Shown: piece by piece, positions 1-9,297 of the stretch
How the letters are laid out: each line of letters begins with the position of its first letter
How positions within the stretch are numbered: position 1 is the first letter of the stretch
Assembly (NCBI GenBank): GCA_963768085.1
Contig: CAVYGO010000005.1
Location: 397,224-461,223, forward strand
Direction: 5' to 3'
Source: Pukyongia sp963768085
GTDB taxonomy: Bacteria; Bacteroidota; Bacteroidia; Flavobacteriales; Flavobacteriaceae
DNA: 64,000 nucleotides
Made by a program: the position numbers and the translations under genes
Notes under the pieces: generated by a model
Told to the model about the DNA's origin: nothing
Database searches by the model: none
Seen by the model: the letters and a program-made list of their open reading frames with translations, nothing else

Positions 1-434
1 CCTTCAACGGCATACAAAATGAAAACTGTCTTGTAACCGTCGGGTAAACCATCTATAAGCTTCTGAATATCCTCTACCTCCAGTTCAGATTCAATATATG
101 CCGAATGCTCCAGTGAGTTCTCAATTTCCGAATCATCCTTAAAAAACAACTTTTTCTGTCTGCGCAGTTCTGATAACGATTCATTTACCATGATCCTGCG
201 TATCCATCCTTCAAAACTGCCTTGTCCGGAATACGAATCGATCTTTGTAAGAACCTTAAAAAATCCGTTCAGCATTACTTCTTCAGCTATATCCGTTTGT
301 TTTATATATTGCCGGCAAACACTAAGCATTTTAGGAGAAAACAATTCGAACAACTCATGCTGTGCTTTACGATTGCTTTTCGCCACTTTCCTAATAAGTG
401 CTGAATAATTCTTATGTAATGAAATCAGTTTCAA
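1..434 (-). CDS. RNA polymerase ECF sigma factor, 3' end outside window
   Basis: Sigma-70 family factor of the ECF type, directing RNA polymerase to a stress or envelope regulon. Read on the minus strand, the frame gives a region-2 block (KMLSVCRQYIKQTDIAEEVM, then SFEGWIRRIMVNESL) and the beginning of region 4 (LPDGYKTVFILYAVEG), where the window ends. No ATG exists in frame between the upstream stop and region 2. A TTG at 434 giving MKLISLHKNYSAL fits the usual length of flavobacterial homologues, so the start is inferred. The promoter-side gap (435-545) separates it from the polyprenyl synthase and holds nothing I recognise. A second ECF factor lies at 14690-15253. Confidence 0.8.
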   Translation of the reverse strand, partial: MKLISLHKNYSALIRKVAKSNRKAQHELFELFSPKMLSVCRQYIKQTDIAEEVMLNGFFKVLTKIDSYSGQGSFEGWIRRIMVNESLSELRRQKKLFFKDDSEIENSLEHSAYIESELEVEDIQKLIDGLPDGYKTVFILYAVE

Positions 435-545
435 AATGCGCTTCGCTGGTTGCTTCTATTTTTAAAGACGACAATACCATTGAAATGGTTGCCTGAAAGT
501 ATGAAAAGTATATGGTATGTCGGTATTTTGTTGTGCTTGTTCCTG

Positions 546-1523
546 TCACTTCCTGCGGTCGATCACATAATTGACCATAAGTTCAAGAGAGGTTTTGTAA
601 TCTGAATTCGGATATTCGGCCAGTATCTTTAGTGCTTGTTCGCGATATTTCTGCATTTGAACCTCAGCATACTCTAGTCCACCCATTTCCTTAACACAAG
701 CGATCACCTCCTTTACCCGTCTTCGATCCTTATTGTGATTCTTCACCGAATTAATAAGCCATCTCTTCTTTTTCGGATCGGCTTTGTTGATGGCATGAAT
801 AAGTGGTAGGGTCATTTTTTGTTCCTTGATATCTATGCCTGTTGGTTTTCCTATTTTATCGTCTCCGTAATCGAACAAATCATCCTTGATCTGAAAAGCG
901 GTCCCGATAAGCTCGCCAAATTCACGCATCTTTTTAACTTCAGCCGCTGGCGCATTTACAGACTGGGCTCCCATGGCACAGCAAGCTGCGATGAGGGTGG
1001 CTGTTTTCTGACGGATGATGTCAAAATATACTTCCTCTGTTATATCCAGGGAACGTGCTTTTTCTATCTGAAGTAACTCTCCTTCGCTCATTTCCCGAAC
1101 GGCCACCGAAATGATCTTCAGCAAATCAAAGTCATCGTTATCTATAGAGAGTAATAACCCTTTGGAAAGCAGATAATCGCCAACCAATACAGCGATTTTA
1201 TTCTTCCACAGCGCATTGATGGAAAAGAAACCACGACGAAGATTACTGTCGTCCACCACATCGTCATGCACAAGGGTGGCGGTATGGATCAATTCAATGA
1301 CCGATGCTCCCCGGTAGGTCCGTTCATTGACCTCACCGTTGTTAGTCATTTTAGCGATCAGGAAAACAAACATCGGACGCATTTGTTTACCCTTTCGGTT
1401 CACAACGTAATGGGTGATCCTATTTAGCAGGGAGACCTTAGAGGACATAGATACCAGGAACTTGCGTTCAAAAAGGTCCATTTCATACTCAATGGGTTCT
1501 TTTATTTTGGCGACTATTTTCAT
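546..1523 (-). CDS. ispB: Polyprenyl diphosphate synthase (trans, long-chain)
   Basis: Condenses isopentenyl diphosphate onto allylic diphosphates to build the all-trans side chain of quinones (menaquinone in this group). The 325-residue length is typical. Visible motifs are GKQMRP (45-50), the first Asp-rich motif DDVVDD (87-92) followed by RRG, the GDYLLSKG segment (about 115-122), and the second Asp-rich motif DDLFD (214-218). It stands between a partial ECF sigma gene and the AlkP fusion gene. Start MKIVAKIKEP is the only sensible ATG. The exact chain length cannot be read from sequence, so the symbol is a family-level assignment. Confidence 0.88.
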   Translation of the reverse strand: MKIVAKIKEPIEYEMDLFERKFLVSMSSKVSLLNRITHYVVNRKGKQMRPMFVFLIAKMTNNGEVNERTYRGASVIELIHTATLVHDDVVDDSNLRRGFFSINALWKNKIAVLVGDYLLSKGLLLSIDNDDFDLLKIISVAVREMSEGELLQIEKARSLDITEEVYFDIIRQKTATLIAACCAMGAQSVNAPAAEVKKMREFGELIGTAFQIKDDLFDYGDDKIGKPTGIDIKEQKMTLPLIHAINKADPKKKRWLINSVKNHNKDRRRVKEVIACVKEMGGLEYAEVQMQKYREQALKILAEYPNSDYKTSLELMVNYVIDRRK

Positions 1524-1622
1524 ACGGTATTCAAAAATAATTCAAAACACCCTATAAAAATAATAAGAAGCAATGATCCGGTTGAATTTATACTTGTTAT
1601 TATTATTCGAGATTATAAAGTA

Positions 1623-4154
1623 TCACACTGTTTCTCTATTCCTGTACAAGTTCATATCGATACAATCTACCATACTATTCTTGTTAAGCGGAATCCCCAA
1701 GAATCTTTCTATCTTATCCAGGACTGGCATAGGATCATTCAAAGTTTTCTTATAATCGACATATAAGATCTCCACGCCCGGTTCCTTTTTATTCCACACC
1801 GAAACATTGGAAAGTAGTTTCTGATATTGATTGTATAATTTTACAGGAAAGTCTTCTTGGTTCTTTCCCAGCATCTTTTGTTGCGACTTAATTACTTCGT
1901 TCAGATCCCGGGTCATGAAAATGATCTTATACCTATATTGCACATCCAGGTATTTCAATAGTGGCGCAACTATCTTAACTGCTTTATCTTGTCCCTTGTC
2001 CAACCAGGTATTATCCTTATACAATGACATTACAGGTTCGAATTCGTAATAACCTTTTGGATTGGAAACATCAGCTTCACGCTTTTCATCCTGAAGAACA
2101 TCCACCCCACCCTTATCTAGCATCTGCATCATTAAAGAAGTTCCAGATCGGGGTAATCCAGAGACCACAGTGACCTGATTATCATAATGCATATTGGTCA
2201 CCTTATCGGAGAATTCCATATTCATGTCTATTTTTTTCTGAACATTCTCGAGTGAATGTCCCACCTGATGGAATTCTTTTGGTTTAAGTTTGGCGGCCAT
2301 TTCGAAAGCGACTTTAGCATTCTCGAGATCACCCAAATGCTCCAACGCCTGTCCTAATATAAAATGTGCTTTCGGAAAGTATTTTACCAGTTCAATACTC
2401 GTTAACGCATAGTCCGCCGCTTCTTCAAATTCATTCAACTGCAGGAGCACCTCTGCCAGTGTTGTATAGAATATCGCTTTTTGAGGTTCTTTTTCGATAG
2501 CTAATTCAAGAATACCCCTGGCTTCTTCTATTTTTCCCAGTTGGTATTTCAGTTGTCCGATTCGGAATAGGACTTGTCCCGATTCTTCACGCTCCCTTTC
2601 CCTTTCCAGTATCACCAGTGCCTCTCTCGGTCTGCCCATTTCGGTAAGTATCTGCGCTTCGGTGAAATCGAGATTATACTGAACTTCAGTATTGGATGAT
2701 TTCACCAGATCCAGGTATTTCAACGCCTCCACAAAATCCTTTTCGTAAAGTGAAACACTTATCATGTCCATATAATAAGGTGCATAATCTTCTGGTTCCA
2801 TTTTTTCGATCAATTCGAGTAAATGGTTCTTTGCAGTTGCATAATCTTTTTTTCCCATGTAGACACGAGCCGTATTATGTTTAAGATCTATTCGTGTTTT
2901 TTTTATAGCCACTTCATATTTCTCGTCCAGCTTCTCCACATAACCCAAATCGATCAATTGCTGCATGGTTTCCTCATCAGACATTGGGTCTGTATCGATG
3001 TGTTCATCCAAAGTGGCAAAATCACCGGGTTCCTTATCCCAGCTTTCAATGTATGTTGGTGCTACGGTTTTTTCAAAAATGTCTAATATTACTTTACCGT
3101 CCATATCTTTTCCTACGGGCAGACCGAAGTGATGCAAAATAGTGGGTGCGACATCGATTAATCCCATTCCAAATACTTTCTGATTCTTTTTAATATTTGG
3201 ACCGGAAGCCACAAACATTCCAAATTGTCGATGTTCCAACGAGGGAGCTGCCTGGACTTTAGGCATATTTAAAATTCGTTTAGGTCCCGATTCAAATCCG
3301 TGATCAGACATGATCATTACAGTAGTATCTTCATCGATCAAACTTAATTTCCGTTCCAGCATCATATCCTGGAACATATAAGCACCAGAAACGGCATCTT
3401 TGAAAATGTCATAATTGTTCGCATCAACAGCTGGTAATTTTGGCGGGTGATACTTCATAAAACTATGGCAGATGTGATCGATCATATCATAGTAGACAGC
3501 CATGAAATCCCATTCGGAAGTACGCAGCAATCTGGTGGCTGCGTTATGAAGAGAAGTGTTTTCTGAAACGATTTTGGCAATGGCCGAGAGCCCTTTGTGA
3601 TTCTCCTGGTCCACATCATGTGCCCTGGGGACGAACGGATATAAATGCGCTTCGGTAATTTCGAACGGGAACATTCGTAAATTCTTAAAATTATCTTTCA
3701 TATCCCAGGGGTGAATACAATATTCACTCATGGGTGTCGCTTTCATAAGGTCGCGTGAAGTTTTTGGAAACCGATCCGATACGATTACTCCGTTGATCGG
3801 TTCAACCGGAAAACTTGGCCACCAACCAACAAGATTGGTTTTTATTCCTTTATTGTGAAATATATTCCAGATTGCCCTTGTTTTTCGTGAAGTTGTTGTA
3901 ACCGGCCGTACGGTCTTCGCATCTGGCGTAACCTCAATGAATCCTAATATACCGTGCTTATCGGGTGTTTTCCCAGTGGCAACTGATGTCCACAACATAG
4001 GGGAATAAGGGGGATTCATCGTACTCATATTACCGTATACCCCGTTTTCGATCAATCTCTTTAAAGCCGGCATCTTACCCTGGTGGATAAGTGGCCAAAT
4101 TATCTCCCAATCGGCAGCATCCCAGCCAATTAAGAGTAGTTTATTTTTCTTCAT
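1623..4154 (-). CDS. AlkP-superfamily phosphodiesterase fused to TPR and sulfotransferase domains
   Basis: A three-part protein of 843 residues. The N-terminal half is a type I phosphodiesterase/nucleotide-pyrophosphatase fold: IGWDAADWEI near the N-terminus (metal Asp), the nucleophile region PPYSPMLWTSVATGKTP, YYDMIDHICHSF and MSDHGFESGPKR (metal Asp/His). The middle carries tandem TPR-like helices (about residues 440-640). The last ~185 residues begin with SGLPRSGTSLMMQML, the 5'-phosphosulfate loop of PAPS-dependent sulfotransferases, followed by an FMTRDLNEVIKSQ segment (3'-phosphate site type). No signal peptide is seen, so it is probably cytoplasmic. I chose ATG 4154 (MKKNKLLLIGWD) because the longer frame to 4181 adds nine residues lying inside the preceding small gene. 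Substrate unknown. Confidence 0.82.
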   Translation of the reverse strand: MKKNKLLLIGWDAADWEIIWPLIHQGKMPALKRLIENGVYGNMSTMNPPYSPMLWTSVATGKTPDKHGILGFIEVTPDAKTVRPVTTTSRKTRAIWNIFHNKGIKTNLVGWWPSFPVEPINGVIVSDRFPKTSRDLMKATPMSEYCIHPWDMKDNFKNLRMFPFEITEAHLYPFVPRAHDVDQENHKGLSAIAKIVSENTSLHNAATRLLRTSEWDFMAVYYDMIDHICHSFMKYHPPKLPAVDANNYDIFKDAVSGAYMFQDMMLERKLSLIDEDTTVMIMSDHGFESGPKRILNMPKVQAAPSLEHRQFGMFVASGPNIKKNQKVFGMGLIDVAPTILHHFGLPVGKDMDGKVILDIFEKTVAPTYIESWDKEPGDFATLDEHIDTDPMSDEETMQQLIDLGYVEKLDEKYEVAIKKTRIDLKHNTARVYMGKKDYATAKNHLLELIEKMEPEDYAPYYMDMISVSLYEKDFVEALKYLDLVKSSNTEVQYNLDFTEAQILTEMGRPREALVILEREREREESGQVLFRIGQLKYQLGKIEEARGILELAIEKEPQKAIFYTTLAEVLLQLNEFEEAADYALTSIELVKYFPKAHFILGQALEHLGDLENAKVAFEMAAKLKPKEFHQVGHSLENVQKKIDMNMEFSDKVTNMHYDNQVTVVSGLPRSGTSLMMQMLDKGGVDVLQDEKREADVSNPKGYYEFEPVMSLYKDNTWLDKGQDKAVKIVAPLLKYLDVQYRYKIIFMTRDLNEVIKSQQKMLGKNQEDFPVKLYNQYQKLLSNVSVWNKKEPGVEILYVDYKKTLNDPMPVLDKIERFLGIPLNKNSMVDCIDMNLYRNRETV

Positions 4155-4311
4155 TATTTTTCTTTTCAGCAACTTTTTCACTTTGATGCTTCTCTCTTAC
4201 TTTTCTCCAGGCCTCAAAACCAACATCACCTATCGCCAATATTCCTAGTGATCCTACGATGGGTATATTTTCTGGGTCGAAACGCTCTCTTTTTACTTTT
4301 TCTTTAGTCAT
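4141..4311 (-). CDS. Small hypothetical protein overlapping the AlkP fusion gene
   Basis: A 56-residue reading frame, MTKEKVKRERFDPENIPIVG at its start, ending ...EKKNNEEK. It contains a short hydrophobic stretch (about residues 17-31, IPIVGSLGILAIGDVG) flanked by Lys/Arg/Glu-rich ends. Its stop overlaps the ATG of the AlkP-TPR-sulfotransferase gene by 14 bases, which suggests translational coupling and that both are made together. No family recognised. The charged low-complexity ends make coding potential plausible but unproven. Confidence 0.5.
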   Translation of the reverse strand: MTKEKVKRERFDPENIPIVGSLGILAIGDVGFEAWRKVREKHQSEKVAEKKNNEEK

Positions 4312-4408
4312 AATTCGATCAAATTATGTATTTATTCCAATAGTTTTTTATATTTTCGGAAAGTAATCCGGTAAAACTGCAAAAGTTTTGCATTAAATCC
4401 AATTTGAA

Positions 4409-5221
4409 ATGAAAAAAAATACTTCAAAAAATTTATCAAAAAGATTAGTCCAATATGGTGCGTTGTCTGCTGCTGCACTAGGTGTGGCTGACGCCACAGG
4501 ACAAGTTACTTACACCGACCTCGATCCAGATGAGGTTCTTAATGTAGGTGATAACTTTGTTGTGGACATGACAGGCAGTGGTGGTACATTCGATTTTTCT
4601 AACCCCGATGGTCTCGCCGGTGGAAATGCTGCAATAGTATTCCCTAGTTCTGGTGGTGCATTTGTTGGGTTCACTGCAAGTGGATTTGAATATCCGGCAC
4701 TGATGGCCGCTGGTGATATGATCGATGGTGCTAGTGGATATACCGCAGCTGGTTTACGTGGTGACTTGAACTACTACGGATGTGCTTATTCTAACAGTCA
4801 GTGGTGTGGAACTGTTGTAGACGGATACGTAGGTGTTCAATTCCAGTTCAGTGGAAATACGCATTACGGATGGATTCGTTTAGATACCGATGTAAACGGA
4901 TCGAATCTTATGGTTATTAAAGATTTCGCATTTGAAGCGACTCCCGACACGGCTATCGAAGCTGGTGATATGGGAAGTCTTGGGTTTGGAGATGAGTCTT
5001 TCAACGACTTTAACTACTATGTTTCCGATAACAGATTAAATCTTTCTGCAGCTACAGCAATGGAGCAAGTAACTATTCACAATGTTCTTGGACAGCAGGT
5101 AATAAACAGACAATTGTCCTCACGTTCTGAAGAAATTGATATCGCGGAATTGAAGTCGGGTATCTATCTTGCTACTGTTTCTATTGAAGGAACACGTAAG
5201 ACGATCAAATTTGTGAGATAA
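4409..5221 (+). CDS. Secreted protein with T9SS C-terminal sorting domain
   Basis: A 270-residue exported protein. The N-terminus has a Lys-rich start followed by an Ala-rich hydrophobic run (GALSAAALGVADATGQ), then a Gly/Ser/Asp-rich beta-type body with two Cys (CAYSNSQWC). The last ~75 residues form a type A T9SS sorting domain: DNRLNLSA, IHNVLGQQV, ELKSGIYLATVSIEG and a basic end TIKFVR. The body resembles the flavobacterial surface proteins whose function is not known. A bidirectional terminator follows immediately and separates it from rlmN. Confidence 0.75.
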   Translation: MKKNTSKNLSKRLVQYGALSAAALGVADATGQVTYTDLDPDEVLNVGDNFVVDMTGSGGTFDFSNPDGLAGGNAAIVFPSSGGAFVGFTASGFEYPALMAAGDMIDGASGYTAAGLRGDLNYYGCAYSNSQWCGTVVDGYVGVQFQFSGNTHYGWIRLDTDVNGSNLMVIKDFAFEATPDTAIEAGDMGSLGFGDESFNDFNYYVSDNRLNLSAATAMEQVTIHNVLGQQVINRQLSSRSEEIDIAELKSGIYLATVSIEGTRKTIKFVR

Positions 5222-5240
5222 TCACAATTCAGATATTAAA

Positions 5241-5267
5241 AAAGCGGCCTTATGGGCCGCTTTTTTT
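5241..5267. terminator. Bidirectional intrinsic terminator
   Basis: Perfect 9-bp stem AAAGCGGCC / GGCCGCTTT with a TTATG loop and a T-run after it on the plus strand (and a matching A-run before it). It lies between the convergent T9SS cargo gene and rlmN. Confidence 0.9.
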
Positions 5268-5280
5268 GTTTAATACTTTG

Positions 5281-6321
5281 CTAAGATTTGTTAGCAAGTT
5301 GCCCACAGGCTGCATCAATATCCTTTCCACGACTCCGCCGCACAGTAACCGGGATCCTGTTAGCTTCCAATCCTGTGATATATCTTTCAATTGCGGCATC
5401 ATCCGCCTGTTGAAATTCGCCATCATCAATTGGGTTATATTCTATCAGGTTCACTTTGCTGGGTGCGTATTTACAAAACTGGATTAGCGCTTTTATATCG
5501 GCATCAGTATCGTTGATTCCCTGCCAAACCACATATTCGTAGGTGATCATCTTTTTGGTTTTGGAATACCAATATTCAAGGGATTCTCTAAGGTCCGTTA
5601 GCGTGAACTGCTTGGCAAAAGGCATGATCAGTTCCCGTTTTTCCTGAATGGCTGAATGAAGTGAGACGGCCAGGTTGAACTTAACCTCATCGTCTGCAAG
5701 TTTCCTGATCATCTTAGGCACCCCCGAAGTAGAAACTGTGATTCTTTTAGGAGACATTCCTAAACCTTCATCGGATGTTATTTTTTCTATAGAAGCTAAT
5801 ACATTTTTATAATTCATCAGCGGTTCACCCATCCCCATAAAAACTATATTAGACAAAGGCCTGTTATGGTATAATCTACTTTCACGATCGATAGCGACCA
5901 CCTGATCATAGATCTCGTCCGGATTCAGGTTTCGCATTCGTTTCAATCTTGCCGTCGCGCAAAATTTACAGTCCAGACTGCAACCTACTTGTGAAGATAC
6001 ACAAGCGGTTGTTCTTGTGCTCGTTGGGATTAAAACAGATTCTACTACAAAACCATCGTGCAATTTCACTGCATTCTTTATGGTACCATCAATACTCTTT
6101 TGAATACTATCAACTTCAATATGATTGATTACAAAAAATTCTTCTAATTGAGAGCGGGTCTCTTTAGAAATATTGGTCATATCCTCGAACTTATGAACAC
6201 CTTTATTCCAAAGCCATTCATACACCTGATCACCACGAAATCTCTTATCGCCAACGCTTATAAAAAATTCCTGAAGTTGTTCTTTGGACAATGCCCTGAT
6301 ATCTTTCTTTACCGAACTCAT
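5281..6321 (-). CDS. rlmN: Dual-specificity 23S rRNA A2503 / tRNA A37 C2-methyltransferase
   Basis: Radical-SAM enzyme that methylates C2 of adenine 2503 in 23S rRNA and A37 of some tRNAs. 346 residues, a normal length. The [4Fe-4S] motif CxxxCxxC is C114, C118 and C121 (GCSLDCKFCATARL). The methyl-carrying Cys sits in the C-terminal motif DIDAACGQL (C339). The FMGMGEPLMNY glycine-rich SAM-binding segment is also clear. It starts MSSVKKDIRALS and is monocistronic between two terminator or promoter gaps. Confidence 0.96.
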   Translation of the reverse strand: MSSVKKDIRALSKEQLQEFFISVGDKRFRGDQVYEWLWNKGVHKFEDMTNISKETRSQLEEFFVINHIEVDSIQKSIDGTIKNAVKLHDGFVVESVLIPTSTRTTACVSSQVGCSLDCKFCATARLKRMRNLNPDEIYDQVVAIDRESRLYHNRPLSNIVFMGMGEPLMNYKNVLASIEKITSDEGLGMSPKRITVSTSGVPKMIRKLADDEVKFNLAVSLHSAIQEKRELIMPFAKQFTLTDLRESLEYWYSKTKKMITYEYVVWQGINDTDADIKALIQFCKYAPSKVNLIEYNPIDDGEFQQADDAAIERYITGLEANRIPVTVRRSRGKDIDAACGQLANKS

Positions 6322-6399
6322 GAGTTTGCAAAAGTACCATATAATACGGTACTAAAAAAAGCAGTATTGAAGTTGAAAATTAAAGTGTCGAAGATGTAG

Positions 6400-8058
6400 C
6401 TAGCGGTTTATAATAATCTTCTTGGTACTATCGGCGCCGCTATCCTGATCCATGAGATGTAAAAAATAAATACCCTGGGCAAACGATTCAACATTGATGG
6501 TATTCATGGTGCTTGATAAGGAACCTATGGAAATCTGCTGACCGGTAACGGTATAGAACCTGTAAACTAGATTTGGATATCTGGTGTTCATAACAGTAAT
6601 TTCTGAAGAAACCGGATTTGGATAGATGTCCAATTGTCCTGTTATCTCAAAATCCGTAACATTCAGGATGTTTTGCATACTATCCATATTAGTCTGGCCC
6701 GTTCCGGCAGGATCCAACCACTCTTTTAGCTGGTTATCCGGATTTGTTCCCGACGCCCAGGAAACCCCAAATCTTCCGTAAATATCGTAATCGCCATTAT
6801 TCTGTGTTCCATCGCAATAGGATTGCCCGGCATAGAGCTGCCCAATCACCCTTCCATCCTGGTTAAACAGTGGTGATCCGGATGACCCGCTTTCGGTAGT
6901 ACCTATTTCCCAGCCGTCGCCATTGCCAACCGAAACCCCCTTAATGAGCCAGACCTCGGTACCATTGGCATTTTCTCTAACGGCACCACTGTCGTCCCGA
7001 CAAACTTTCATGATATCACCATTGGGATGGTGAATTCCCACTTCAAATTCAGGCAAATCATCGGTGTTATCCCATCCGGCGAACGCAACATCCCAGGTCC
7101 CCGGGATATCGTTGTACAATTCTACCAGAGCAAAATCGCTAAGCGTATTATTGGCTTTTAATTCGGCACCACTCATTGTGAAATTCGTTTGTATATCCCC
7201 ACTGTCATCCTGAGTTCCACAAACAGGATTCGGACTTACCCAGTTAAAACGAATGGACCACAACGCCGGATCGCTGTTTTCCAGACAATGATTGCCAGTT
7301 AACAAATAAGGTGTCTTGTCGCGGGCTGTGTTATTCATCAATACGGCAGAGCATAAGTACCCATTTCCTAAATTGAGCAGGGTCACCGCTTTTTTTATAA
7401 GATCCTTTTTATTGTCAAAATCAGCCCCAATTAAACAGTTTACATCATAATTGCAGTCACCGGAATCATTTAATCCACGCATTCCATCTACCAAGGAATT
7501 CACCTTACCCATGCGATATCCATGTATAAGCCCTTCTACAACCAGAATTGCTTCTTCCGTAATAGATGCGGGTTGATAGTATTCGATCCAGATAATTTCT
7601 CCCGAAACAAACCAGGCTCCTAATCGCTTATTCGGTCTGTTCGAATTTTTAGTGTACGTTTTAGAAACATCGGTGCGATCATCATTGTAAAAATGAAGTC
7701 GGCCACCATTAGGAATATAGAATTGATTAAAATTAACACTGAGATTTATCGCTTCTGGGGATCGAATGGCAACCTGCCAAATCTTATCGCCATTTGGCAA
7801 TTCTGTCAACACTCCTTGTTCCTGGATATTCAAAACAAACTCCCGGTTTACACCATAACGCCAGGGTAGACTCTTATCCCGGTCGTTAATGATATCTTCC
7901 TGCTGAATTTGGTACAAATCGAGTGGTGGTAACTCGATGGGACTTACCCGTGTTTGGATGTTTTGTTCCCAACTAACGGGTATATTGCTACCTTCATCCT
8001 GAGCGTAAGATGAAATAAAAATGGCAAAAAGAAAAAAGTATAGTATGGCTTTTTTCAT
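6400..8058 (-). CDS. Secreted trypsin-fold serine protease with T9SS sorting domain
   Basis: A 552-residue exported endopeptidase of the lysyl-endopeptidase/S1 type. Signal peptide MKKAILYFFLFAIFISSYAQ, so ATG 8058 is preferred over 8067. A pro-region of about 200 residues follows. The catalytic domain has the His motif TGNHCLENSD (about residue 256), TLSDFALVEL as the Asp candidate, and the Ser motif ESGSSGSPLF (about 392). Paired cysteines are present. The C-terminal ~80 residues (ITGQLDIYPNPVSSEITV ... QGIYFLHLMD ... KKIIINR) are a T9SS type A sorting domain. Substrate specificity is inferred from the fold only. Confidence 0.85.
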   Translation of the reverse strand: MKKAILYFFLFAIFISSYAQDEGSNIPVSWEQNIQTRVSPIELPPLDLYQIQQEDIINDRDKSLPWRYGVNREFVLNIQEQGVLTELPNGDKIWQVAIRSPEAINLSVNFNQFYIPNGGRLHFYNDDRTDVSKTYTKNSNRPNKRLGAWFVSGEIIWIEYYQPASITEEAILVVEGLIHGYRMGKVNSLVDGMRGLNDSGDCNYDVNCLIGADFDNKKDLIKKAVTLLNLGNGYLCSAVLMNNTARDKTPYLLTGNHCLENSDPALWSIRFNWVSPNPVCGTQDDSGDIQTNFTMSGAELKANNTLSDFALVELYNDIPGTWDVAFAGWDNTDDLPEFEVGIHHPNGDIMKVCRDDSGAVRENANGTEVWLIKGVSVGNGDGWEIGTTESGSSGSPLFNQDGRVIGQLYAGQSYCDGTQNNGDYDIYGRFGVSWASGTNPDNQLKEWLDPAGTGQTNMDSMQNILNVTDFEITGQLDIYPNPVSSEITVMNTRYPNLVYRFYTVTGQQISIGSLSSTMNTINVESFAQGIYFLHLMDQDSGADSTKKIIINR

Positions 8059-8143
8059 ATAAGGCATTGATTATTCGCGCTATAAGTACACTAAAATACC
8101 TTTTTATTTTGATTTTAGGAAATGGATACTGCAGAATGTAAAA

Positions 8144-8168
8144 AAACCCGGTAAAGACCGGGTTTTTA
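8144..8168 (-). terminator. Intrinsic terminator downstream of queA
   Basis: Perfect inverted repeat AAACCCGGT / ACCGGGTTT with an AAAG loop. Read on the minus strand it is followed by a T-run, directly after the queA stop. Confidence 0.88.
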
Positions 8169-8170
8169 TT

Positions 8171-9220
8171 CTATATGATCAACATAGCATCCCCATAAGT
8201 GTAGAACCTGTATTTCTCCTTGATCGCCTCTGCATAAGCTTCTTTGATGAATTCGTGGCCTGCGAAAGCAGCAACCATCATTAATAAGGTTGATTTAGGT
8301 GTATGAAAATTCGTTACCATACTGTTCGCAATACTGAAATCGTATGGAGGGAATATAAACTTATTGGTCCATCCGCTATACGCATTTAAGGTATTATTGG
8401 AAGATACTGAGCTTTCCAACGCCCTCATAACCGTGGTTCCTACGGAACAAATTCGTCTTCTTTCCGTGATCCCGGTGTTTATTATATCAACAGCCTTTTG
8501 GAGTATAATGATCTCTTCGGAATCCATTTTATGTTTGGAAAGATCTTCAACCTCAACCGGACTGAATGTTCCTAGTCCTACATGCAGGGTTACTTCCGCA
8601 AAATTAACTCCCATAATTTCAAGGCGTTTCAAAAGGTGCCTCGAGAAATGTAATCCTGCGGTTGGGGCCGCTACGGCACCTTCCTCTTTGGCAAAAATTG
8701 TCTGATATCGTTCCGCATCTTCCGGTTCCACTTCCCTCTTGATATATTTTGGAAGTGGCGTCTCACCAAGTTCGGTAAGTTTACTCCTGAACTCCTCGTA
8801 CGAACCATCGAATAAAAATCGCAGGGTTCTACCTCTGGAAGTCGTATTGTCAATTACTTCAGCCACCAGGGATTCATCCTCGCCAAAATACAATTTGTTT
8901 CCTATTCGAATCTTACGTGCAGGATCTACCAGGACATCCCATAGTCGCGTTTCGGAATTGAGCTCCCTCAATAGGAAAACCTCGATCCTAGCCCCCGTTT
9001 TCTCCTTATTCCCAAACAATCGTGCTGGAAATACCTTGGTATTGTTCAAAACAAGTACATCGTCTTCCTGAAAATAATCGATAAGATCTTTAAACATTTT
9101 ATGTTCGAAAGTCTGATCTTTTCGATTCAGAACCATTAACCTCGCTTCATCCCTGTTGGGAGCCGGATATTCAGCTAATAGTTCCTCTGGAAGATTAAAG
9201 TTGAAATTGGAGAGTTTCAT
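8171..9220 (-). CDS. queA: S-adenosylmethionine:tRNA ribosyltransferase-isomerase
   Basis: Transfers and isomerises the ribosyl part of AdoMet onto preQ1 in tRNA, giving epoxyqueuosine. About 349 residues, full length. Family landmarks: FNFNLPEELLAEYPAPNRDEARLMV at the N-terminus (in two parts), VLNNTKVFPARLFG, EGAVAAPTAGLHFS, LHVGLGTFSPV and the C-terminal YRFYTYGDAMLI. ATG 9220 (MKLSNFNF) is preferred; ATG 9226 would add only MG. It is followed by a clear terminator. The gap to aroA is short, so both may share a transcript. Confidence 0.96.
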   Translation of the reverse strand: MKLSNFNFNLPEELLAEYPAPNRDEARLMVLNRKDQTFEHKMFKDLIDYFQEDDVLVLNNTKVFPARLFGNKEKTGARIEVFLLRELNSETRLWDVLVDPARKIRIGNKLYFGEDESLVAEVIDNTTSRGRTLRFLFDGSYEEFRSKLTELGETPLPKYIKREVEPEDAERYQTIFAKEEGAVAAPTAGLHFSRHLLKRLEIMGVNFAEVTLHVGLGTFSPVEVEDLSKHKMDSEEIIILQKAVDIINTGITERRRICSVGTTVMRALESSVSSNNTLNAYSGWTNKFIFPPYDFSIANSMVTNFHTPKSTLLMMVAAFAGHEFIKEAYAEAIKEKYRFYTYGDAMLII

Positions 9221-9297
9221 TCCCATAGAAGTGCAGTTTAATTACAAAAGCTGCAAATATACAATCTCAGGATAGGGGTTGTCAAGTAATTCGGGGT

